Assembly: GCA_023460935.1 (NCBI GenBank)
Contig: JAEWOI010000044.1
Span: forward strand, 1 to 64,000
Source: Actinomycetes bacterium
GTDB taxonomy: Bacteria; Actinomycetota; Actinomycetes; Propionibacteriales; Propionibacteriaceae
DNA length: 64,000 bases
Direction of reading: 5' to 3'
Shown here: one piece after another, positions 58,432 to 64,000 of the stretch
How the letters are laid out: every line of letters starts with the position of its first letter
Numbering within the stretch: the first letter of the stretch is position 1
Notes under the pieces: generated by a model
The model's database searches: none
What the model was told of the DNA's origin: nothing
The model's input: only the letters and a program-made list of their open reading frames with translations
Made by a program: the position numbers and the translations under genes

Positions 58432-58905
58432 TCAGATCTCGCCGCCGGCCAGCAACTCGTCCAGCTTGGCGTAGCCGTCGTTCACGCCCACCTCCATGCC
58501 GGAGGCGAGCCAGGCGTCGCGCCCTTCGAAGCTGTCCACGAGCGACTGGGCGTGCAGGCGCGTGGTGCCGTTGCCGAGGTCCTCGAACCACAGCGTCTCC
58601 AGCGACACCCCGTCGGGCTGGCCCTCCCAGGTGAAGGTCTGGACGATCCGGTCCGCGGTGATCTCGTGGAAGCTGCCGTAGAAGCTGTACTCCTGCCCGT
58701 CGGAGCTGCCGCTGAACCGCCAGCTGCCGCCGCGGCGGGCGTCCCAGTAGTCGATGCGGGTGTCGGTGTCGTTCGGCCCGACCCAGCGGACGTACAGGTC
58801 GGGGTCGGTGTGGGCCCGGAGGAGCTGGGCCGGGGTGGCGTGGAAGTCGCGGGTGATCCGGATCACCGGCACCTGCGGGTCAGCGCTGATCTGGGCTTGC
58901 TTCAT
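58432..58905 (-). CDS. SRPBCC/AHSA1-domain protein
   Basis: A 157-residue START/Bet-v-1-like helix-grip protein (ITRDFHATPAQLLRAHTDP; SWRFSGSSDGQEYSFYGSF; GMEVGVNDGYAKLDELL). Proteins of this group are often paired with an ArsR regulator, as here, where the coding regions overlap by 26 bp. They bind hydrophobic ligands; the ligand is unknown. ATG at 58905 with GAAGGGAA upstream. Confidence 0.88.
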   Translation of the reverse strand: MKQAQISADPQVPVIRITRDFHATPAQLLRAHTDPDLYVRWVGPNDTDTRIDYWDARRGGSWRFSGSSDGQEYSFYGSFHEITADRIVQTFTWEGQPDGVSLETLWFEDLGNGTTRLHAQSLVDSFEGRDAWLASGMEVGVNDGYAKLDELLAGGEI

Positions 58906-59248
58906 GATTGGTTCCCTTCTGCTGCTCGCCGGCCTGGAGCTCGGCGAGGACGATGTCGAGGCGGGCGAAGCGCTCTTCTGCGCGGCGGCGGTAGCGCTCG
59001 AGCCACGCCGTCATCAGGTCGAACATCTCGGCCTCCAGATGGACCGACCGGGTCTGGGCCTGCGGTCGCTTGGTGACCAGGCCGGCGTCGGCGAGCACCT
59101 TCAGGTGCTTGGAGACGGCCTGGACACTCATCTCGTAGGGGCGGGCCAGCTCCCCGACGGTGGCGTCGCCGGTGCTGAGCCGGGCGACGAGGTCGCGCCG
59201 GGTGGGGTCGGCTAGGGCGGCGAACACGCGGGAGAGCTGGTCTTGCAT
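58880..59248 (-). CDS. ArsR-family HTH repressor (SRPBCC-associated type)
   Basis: A 122-residue winged-helix protein (FAALADPTRRDLVARL; YEMSVQAVSKHLKVLADAGL; RPQAQTRSVHLE). It lacks metal-binding cysteines or the SmtB helix-5 pattern, so it probably senses something else. The ATG at 59248 has AAGGA six bases upstream; a TTG at 59266 would lie inside the operator. It likely represses itself and the SRPBCC gene via the TCAACC-N4-GGTTGA sites. Confidence 0.9.
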   Translation of the reverse strand: MQDQLSRVFAALADPTRRDLVARLSTGDATVGELARPYEMSVQAVSKHLKVLADAGLVTKRPQAQTRSVHLEAEMFDLMTAWLERYRRRAEERFARLDIVLAELQAGEQQKGTNHEASPDQR

Positions 59249-59262
59249 GACGGTCCTTCTTT

Positions 59263-59278
59263 TCAACCGATTGGTTGA
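59263..59278. promoter_or_regulatory. ArsR-type operator, proximal copy
   Basis: TCAACCGATTGGTTGA is a perfect 6-4-6 palindrome 14 bp before the repressor start. The same arms recur at 59309-59324, 46 bp away. Confidence 0.75.
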
Positions 59279-59286
59279 GTACGAAC

Positions 59287-60255
59287 CTACGCGGCGGCCG
59301 CCGAATTGTCAACCATCTGGTTGATCAACGACAGGCCGAGGGGGTCGGCGGCCCGGGTCGTGGCGACCAGCACGATCAAGCCGATGCCGAGGTCGCGGCG
59401 CAGCCCCAGCCAGCTGCGGAAGCCGCCGGTGCCGCCGTTGTGCCAGGTCAGCGGCCCCCTGCCGCGGGCGTCGGTGGTCATCCAGCCGGCCCCGACCCGC
59501 ATCGCCGGCCCGGCGAAGTCGGCCACCGGGTCGAGCGCGGCGATGCCGGGGGCCGTGCCGTCCAGCAGGGCCCGCGCGAAGCCCGCCATCGCGGTGATGG
59601 ACGCCCGCACGCCCCCGGCCGGGCCGACCGCGCGGCTGGCCCACGGGTCGACGACCCGGCCACGGTTGTGCCCCTCCAGCGCGGTCGTCCGCAGACCGGC
59701 TGCGCCGTCCGGCACGTAGAACGGGTCGAGCCCGAGCGGCCGGGCAACCCGCTGGCGCACCAGCTCGGGGTACGGCACCCCGGCCGCGGCAGCGAGGGCC
59801 TGGCCGAACAGCTGGTAGCCGGCGTTGGAGTAGCGGGCCCGGCCGGGTCGGAGCTTGGCTGCGCGGGCCGCCGCGTAGAGCTCGTCCAGCGGCTGGTCGA
59901 ACGGGTCGTGCCCGTGCCGCAGGTACTCGAGGCTGCGGCGCAGCAGGTGCCCGCCGAGCATCCTGGGCAGTCCCGACCGGTGCGTCGCCACCGCGGCGAG
60001 GGTGATCGTGCCGACGGCAGCGTCCGCAAGCGGGAGCAGCTCGCCGAGGGTGGTGCCGGGCCGCACCTCGCCGCGGGCGAGGGCGTCGTGGTACAGCAGC
60101 CCGGTCACGCCCTTGGTGATCGAGCCGATCTCGAAGTCGTCGTCGGGGCCGCAGCGGTGCAGGGCCACCTCCGTGCCGTCCGGACAGATCACCGCCAGGG
60201 CGGCGGGGAAGCCGCGGGACGTCCGCGCCAGGCGGGCGGTCAGGTCCGCGTCCAT
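59287..60255 (-). CDS. Serine hydrolase, beta-lactamase/penicillin-binding family
   Basis: A 322-residue class C-like hydrolase. The SxxK motif is IGSITKGVTG (Ser nucleophile and Lys), the Tyr motif ARYSNAGY and the third motif HNGGTGGF. No signal peptide is visible, so it is probably a cytoplasmic esterase or peptidase rather than a secreted beta-lactamase. The ATG at 60255 lies 7 nt after TAGGCT; a longer frame to 60357 enters the neighbouring gene. Its last codons contain the distal ArsR-type operator. Confidence 0.87.
   Translation of the reverse strand: MDADLTARLARTSRGFPAALAVICPDGTEVALHRCGPDDDFEIGSITKGVTGLLYHDALARGEVRPGTTLGELLPLADAAVGTITLAAVATHRSGLPRMLGGHLLRRSLEYLRHGHDPFDQPLDELYAAARAAKLRPGRARYSNAGYQLFGQALAAAAGVPYPELVRQRVARPLGLDPFYVPDGAAGLRTTALEGHNRGRVVDPWASRAVGPAGGVRASITAMAGFARALLDGTAPGIAALDPVADFAGPAMRVGAGWMTTDARGRGPLTWHNGGTGGFRSWLGLRRDLGIGLIVLVATTRAADPLGLSLINQMVDNSAAAA
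59309..59324. promoter_or_regulatory. ArsR-type operator, distal copy (inside neighbouring CDS)
   Basis: TCAACCATCTGGTTGA shares both 6-bp arms with the proximal copy. It lies within the final codons of the serine hydrolase gene, so it serves as regulatory DNA for the next gene while coding. Confidence 0.65.
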
Positions 60256-60277
60256 GGCACCGAGCCTAGCGACGCCC

Positions 60278-60928
60278 TCAGGCGGTCTCGGCGAGGAACG
60301 CCAGCAGTTCCCGGTTGTAGGCCTCGGGTGCCTCCAGGCCGGGGTTGGCGCCCGCACCCTCGAGCTCCACCAGCCGGGCCTGCGGCAACTGGCCGGCGAG
60401 CTGTCGCGCCGCCGCCCCGCCCGGGTCGCCGGCGCCGGCCACGACGAGCACCGGACCGGTGACCGCGCGCAGCCGGCTGCTGAAGTCGGCGGTCGCCATC
60501 ACCTCCAGCGCGCGGAGCAGGTCTGCCCGGGTCGCGCCGCTGTCGGCGAACGCACGGTTGGGCAGCACCCGGATCAGCGACTTCTGCAGCGTGAGGGCCA
60601 CCCTGCCGGGGGACACCACCGCGCCGGAGACCACCAGCCCCGCGACCCGCTCGGGCTGGTCGGCGGCCACCTGCAGGGCGACCATCGCGCCCAGCTGGTG
60701 CCCGACCAGCCGCGCCCGCTCGATGCCGTACCGGTCCAAGGTGCTCACCACCTCGGCCGCGGCCACGGTCAGCGACAGCTCCGCCTGGCGCCCCGGGCGC
60801 AGCCCGGCCAGCCAGGGCGCGATCACCTGCAGGTCGGGCCCGACCGCCTCCACCTGCGCCTGCCACATCTGCGGGGTGAGCCCGGCGGAGTGCAGGAACA
60901 CGACCGGTGCGGGCCGCGGTGCTTCCAT
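60278..60928 (-). CDS. Alpha/beta-hydrolase-fold protein without catalytic Ser/His
   Basis: A 216-residue alpha/beta-hydrolase of the 3-oxoadipate-enol-lactonase-like group. The nucleophile elbow reads GHQLG, so Gln78 takes the place of Ser. The acid Asp is present (VAGAGDPGG), but the usual GAGH is GAGA (Ala194). Two of three catalytic residues are gone, so hydrolysis is unlikely; a binding or regulatory role is possible. The ATG at 60928 overlaps the ileS stop (ATGA), so it is translated from the ileS mRNA. Confidence 0.83.
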   Translation of the reverse strand: MEAPRPAPVVFLHSAGLTPQMWQAQVEAVGPDLQVIAPWLAGLRPGRQAELSLTVAAAEVVSTLDRYGIERARLVGHQLGAMVALQVAADQPERVAGLVVSGAVVSPGRVALTLQKSLIRVLPNRAFADSGATRADLLRALEVMATADFSSRLRAVTGPVLVVAGAGDPGGAAARQLAGQLPQARLVELEGAGANPGLEAPEAYNRELLAFLAETA

Positions 60929-63900
60929 CAGCCGGCCTTCGCCACGCTGAACCGGTAGCCCAGTTCTTCGTCGGCGAACGGCAGCTCGGTCCCGTCCGCG
61001 GTGGGCAGCTCGACGACGTCCACCGCCAGCACCTCGTCGGCGACCAGCGCGGCGTGGCCGCGCAGCGCGTCCGCGGTCGCGGGGTCGGTGCACGTCCACA
61101 CCAGCCGGATCCGGTCGGACACCTCGAAGCCCGAGGACTTGCGCGCCTCCTGCACGGCCCGGATGAACTCGCGCGCCGTGCCGGCCTGCACCAGCTCCGG
61201 GGTGAGCTCGAGGTCGAGGGCCACCGTCTCACCCTGCTCGTTCACCACCGACCAGCCCTCGCGGGGGCGCTCGGAGATGATCACCTCCTCCGGGGTCACC
61301 TCCACCGACCCCAGCTCCGCCACCAGCACGCCGGCGACACCGTGGGCTGCGAGGTCGGCGGCGAGCACGGCGGCGTCGGCCGAAGCGATCGCACCCGCCA
61401 CCAGCGGGGTCTGCTTGCCGAACCGCTTGCCGAGCGCGCGGAAGTTGCCCTTCGCCGAGTAGTCCACCAGGTCGCCCGCGGAGGCGAAGGACTCCACGCT
61501 CGCCACGTTCAGCTCCGCCATCACCTCCGCGCGCAACTCCTCGTCCAGCAGCGCGAACGCTGCGGACGGCACCAGGGCACGGCGCAGCGGCTGGCGGGTC
61601 TTCACCTTCGCCTCCGAGCGGGCCGAGCGGCCGAGCTCGACGATCCGGCGGGTGAGCTGCATGGCCTCGTCGAGCCGGCGGTCGATCGCGGCCTCGTCGG
61701 CCTCCGGCCAGGCGGACAGGTGCACCGACGCGGGTCCGGCCGGGTCGGTGGTCACCATCAGGTCCTGCCAGACCCGTTCGGTCAGGAACGGCACCAGCGG
61801 CGCCATCAGCCGGGTGACGACACTGATCGTGTCGTGCAGGGTCTGCAGCGCGCCCGGGTGGCCGTCCCAGAAGCGGCGCCGTGAGCGACGCACGTACCAG
61901 TTGGACAGGTCGTCGACGAAGGCGGCCAGCAGCGCACCGGCCCGCTGCGTGTCGAAGTCCTCCAGCGCCTCGGTGACCTGCTTGACCAGCGTGTTGCGGT
62001 AGCTCACCAGCCACCGGTCGAGCACGTGGGAATCGCCGGTCGAGCTGGGCGTCTCGACAGGCTCGACGGGCGCCTCGACAGGCACTTGGGAATCGTCGGT
62101 CGAGCTTGTCGAGACCCTGACGGGCGTCTCGACGGGCGAGGAAGGCGACCAGTTGTTGGCCCGGGCGTACAGGCTCTGGAAGGCCACGGTGTTGAGGTAG
62201 GTCATCAACACCTTGCGGACGGTCTCGGTGATCGTCCCGTGGCCCACCCGCCGAGAGGCCCACGGGGAGCCGCCGGCCGCCATGAACCAGCGCACCGCGT
62301 CGGCGCCGTGGGTGTCCATCAGCGGGATCGGTTCGAGGATGTTGCCGAGGTGCTTGCTCATCTTGCGGCCGTCCTCGGCGAGGATGTGGCCGAGGCAGAG
62401 GACGTTCTTGTAGGACGACCGGTCGAAGACCAGCGTGCCGACAGCCATCAGCGAGTAGAACCAGCCACGGGTCTGGTCGATCGCCTCGCAGATGAAATCG
62501 GCGGGGTAGGCCTGGCCGAAGGCCTCCGCCGAGCCGTCCGCCCACGGGTAGCCCCACTGTGCGAACGGCATCGAGCCGCTGTCGAACCACGCGTCGATCA
62601 CCTCGGGCACGCGGGTCGCGGTCTGCTGGCACTGCGGGCAGGGGAAGGTCACGTCGTCGACGAACGGGCGGTGCGGGTCGAGCCCGGACAGGTCGTGCCC
62701 CGTGAGTTCGGACAGCTCGGCCCGGGACCCGACGCAGGTCTGGTGGCCGTCCGGGCAGCGCCAGATCGGCAGCGGGGTGCCCCAGTAGCGCGAGCGGGAC
62801 AGCGCCCAGTCGATGTTGTTGTTCAGCCAGTCGCCGTAGCGGCCCCACTTGATGTTCTCGGGGTACCAGTTGGTGGCCCGGTTCTCGCGGAGCAACTCAT
62901 CCTTGATCGCGGTGGTGCGGATGTACCACGACGGCTGCGCGTAGTACAGCAGCGTGGTGTGGCAGCGCCAGCAGTGCGGGTAGGAGTGCTCGTAGGCCTG
63001 CACCCGGAACATCAGGCCGCGGGCGACCAGGTCGTCGACGAGCACCTTGTCCGCCGTCTTGAAGAACATGCCGCCGACCAGGCCGAGGTCGGCGTCGAAG
63101 GTGCCGTCGGGACGGATCGGGTTGACCATCGGCAACCCGTACGCGCGGCACACCGCCATGTCGTCCTCGCCGAAGGCCGGAGCCTGGTGCACCAGCCCGG
63201 TGCCGTCCTCGGTGGTGACGTAGTCGGCCAGCACCACGTAATGGGTGCCGCCGACGACGTCGGGGAAGTCGACCAGTTCGAACGGCCGGGAGTAGCGCCA
63301 CAACTCCAGCTCGCGCCCGGTGAAGGTGGGGCCGAGCCGCCACCCCTCGCCGAGCACCTTCTCCGCCAGCGGCTCGGCGATCACGAGGGTCTCGCCGTCG
63401 GGCACGTCGTGGGTGGCCACAACGTAAGTGACGTCGGGGTGGACGGCGACCGCGGTGTTGCTGACCAGCGTCCACGGGGTCGTCGTCCACACCAGCAGGG
63501 AGGCCTTGCCGGCCAGGGGGCCGGAGACCAGCGGGAACCGCACGTACACGCTGGGGTCGGTCACGTCCTCGTAGCCCTGGGCGAGCTCGTGGTCGCTGAG
63601 GGTGGTGCCGCAGCGGGGGCAGTAGGGCGCCACCCGGTAGTCCTCCACCAGCAGGCCCTTGGAGTGGATCTGCTTCAGCGCCCACCACACCGACTCGACG
63701 AACGCCGGGTCCATCGTCCAGTAGGCGTCGTCCAGGTTCACCCAGTAGCCCATCCTGCGGGTGAGTTCGGTGAACTCGCCCACGTGCCGGCTCACCGATT
63801 CCCGGCAGCGGGCGTTGAACGCTTCCACGCCGTAGGCCTCGATGTCGGGCTTGCCGTTGAACCCCAGTTCCTTCTCCACAGCTAGTTCAACGGGCAGGCC

Positions 63901-64000
63901 GTGGCAGTCCCAGCCGGCCTTCCGCTCCACGTGGTAGCCCTGCATGGTCTTGAACCGGGGGAACACGTCCTTGAAGACCCGGGCCTCGATGTGGTGGGTG
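60928..64000 (-). CDS. ileS: Isoleucyl-tRNA synthetase, 5' part outside window
   Basis: Charges tRNA-Ile. The frame stays open to the window edge, so the N-terminus is missing. THHIEARVFKDVFPRFKTM at the edge is the region around the HIGH-equivalent motif; editing-domain and zinc-type motifs (YCPRCGTTL) follow; KMSKH (EDGRKMSKHLGNI) is the ATP-loop signature. This is the eukaryote-like IleS type common in actinomycetes. The linker between ANNW and VLDRWLVSYRN holds an in-frame repeat insertion (62022-62145). The stop overlaps the next gene's ATG. Confidence 0.95.
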   Translation of the reverse strand, partial: THHIEARVFKDVFPRFKTMQGYHVERKAGWDCHGLPVELAVEKELGFNGKPDIEAYGVEAFNARCRESVSRHVGEFTELTRRMGYWVNLDDAYWTMDPAFVESVWWALKQIHSKGLLVEDYRVAPYCPRCGTTLSDHELAQGYEDVTDPSVYVRFPLVSGPLAGKASLLVWTTTPWTLVSNTAVAVHPDVTYVVATHDVPDGETLVIAEPLAEKVLGEGWRLGPTFTGRELELWRYSRPFELVDFPDVVGGTHYVVLADYVTTEDGTGLVHQAPAFGEDDMAVCRAYGLPMVNPIRPDGTFDADLGLVGGMFFKTADKVLVDDLVARGLMFRVQAYEHSYPHCWRCHTTLLYYAQPSWYIRTTAIKDELLRENRATNWYPENIKWGRYGDWLNNNIDWALSRSRYWGTPLPIWRCPDGHQTCVGSRAELSELTGHDLSGLDPHRPFVDDVTFPCPQCQQTATRVPEVIDAWFDSGSMPFAQWGYPWADGSAEAFGQAYPADFICEAIDQTRGWFYSLMAVGTLVFDRSSYKNVLCLGHILAEDGRKMSKHLGNILEPIPLMDTHGADAVRWFMAAGGSPWASRRVGHGTITETVRKVLMTYLNTVAFQSLYARANNWSPSSPVETPVRVSTSSTDDSQVPVEAPVEPVETPSSTGDSHVLDRWLVSYRNTLVKQVTEALEDFDTQRAGALLAAFVDDLSNWYVRRSRRRFWDGHPGALQTLHDTISVVTRLMAPLVPFLTERVWQDLMVTTDPAGPASVHLSAWPEADEAAIDRRLDEAMQLTRRIVELGRSARSEAKVKTRQPLRRALVPSAAFALLDEELRAEVMAELNVASVESFASAGDLVDYSAKGNFRALGKRFGKQTPLVAGAIASADAAVLAADLAAHGVAGVLVAELGSVEVTPEEVIISERPREGWSVVNEQGETVALDLELTPELVQAGTAREFIRAVQEARKSSGFEVSDRIRLVWTCTDPATADALRGHAALVADEVLAVDVVELPTADGTELPFADEELGYRFSVAKAG
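62022..62145. repeat. Repeat-derived in-frame insertion within ileS
   Basis: A 25-nt unit starting GCACGTGGGAATCG (62022) recurs 60 bp later (62082) with two mismatches. Between and after lie several TCGACRGGCTCGAC / GTCGAGCTTGTCGAGACC elements, the same family as the array at 40024. The period of 60 bp (20 codons) keeps frame and encodes SSTGDSHV and STDDSQVPVE-like peptides rich in Pro, Val, Glu and Thr. Confidence 0.85.

Noticed and set aside
59287..60255. Beta-lactam resistance gene
   Set aside because: The SxxK, YSN and HxG motifs fit the broad serine-hydrolase family, but there is no signal peptide and no resistance context, so a resistance call is not supported.

Overview
This is a 64-kb stretch of a high-GC chromosome with strong G/C bias at third codon positions and mostly short intergenic gaps. 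Gene content points to an actinomycete: GTP-type PEP carboxykinase, a LigB-type ATP-dependent DNA ligase, the tRNA-adenosine-deaminase-associated protein next to tadA, a LytR_C-domain protein, a DUF222/HNH (13E12-type) protein, an aspartokinase with an internal beta-subunit start, and many genes that look leaderless. A member of the Propionibacteriales is my best guess, but that is inference. No stretch longer than about 300 bases lacks a gene or RNA.

Region by region. 5-1330: an intact IS30-family insertion sequence with 28-bp perfect terminal repeats and a 3-bp CAG duplication. 1344-7534: a metal-homeostasis island with a small membrane protein, a CopB-type (CPH) P1B ATPase behind a CsoR-like operator, a CDF exporter in one operon with a response regulator and sensor kinase, and a divergent ArsR/SmtB sensor over a palindromic operator. 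7606-22907: a large accessory catabolic region with an FAD oxidase, a fused E1 plus an E2 of a 2-oxoacid dehydrogenase-like complex, a VOC protein, a GntR/FCD regulator, a hydroxyisobutyrate-dehydrogenase-like enzyme, an SDR without its catalytic Tyr/Lys, an M24 enzyme with an altered metal ligand, an XRE-cupin regulator, an amidohydrolase/Dabb/alcohol dehydrogenase operon, a PanE-like reductase and an Old Yellow Enzyme. The substrate cannot be named from sequence.

22914-37581: pckG, tRNA-Arg, a DUF222/HNH protein, a thiol-dependent hydroquinone reductase, the lysG/lysE exporter pair, ligB, a secreted fusion of an alkaline-phosphatase-superfamily phosphodiesterase with a 5'-nucleotidase, an HhH glycosylase, and a single-chain GAF-histidine kinase-pseudoreceiver-LuxR protein. 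37782-41216: aldolase, CbbY-like phosphatase, DhaL-like and DhaK-like genes, with a five-copy repeat between the last two. 41297-48408: cueP, a DUF885 peptidase-like gene, a GDPD, menB, a YbaK-like protein, a GNAT, upp, and the TadA pair. 48539-50845: tRNA-Ser and a canonical PTS-type dhaKLM operon. 50901-64000: a CPA1 antiporter, a LytR_C protein, a small VapB-annotated-type protein, aspartokinase, assorted small genes, rarD, an ArsR/SRPBCC pair with twin operators, a serine hydrolase, a catalytically dead alpha/beta hydrolase, and the 3' part of ileS, which carries an in-frame repeat insertion.

Themes that tie the window together are: (i) two copper-handling loci and one zinc/cobalt-type efflux locus; (ii) two separate dihydroxyacetone-kinase-type modules 7.6 kb apart, only one with its phosphoryl donor subunit; (iii) a catabolic island with at least two regulators whose likely operator boxes can be seen; (iv) several enzymes whose fold is intact but whose catalytic residues are replaced; (v) a widespread TANNNT-(6-7 nt)-start pattern that indicates leaderless transcription; and (vi) dispersed structured repeats, one of which has entered a coding sequence.
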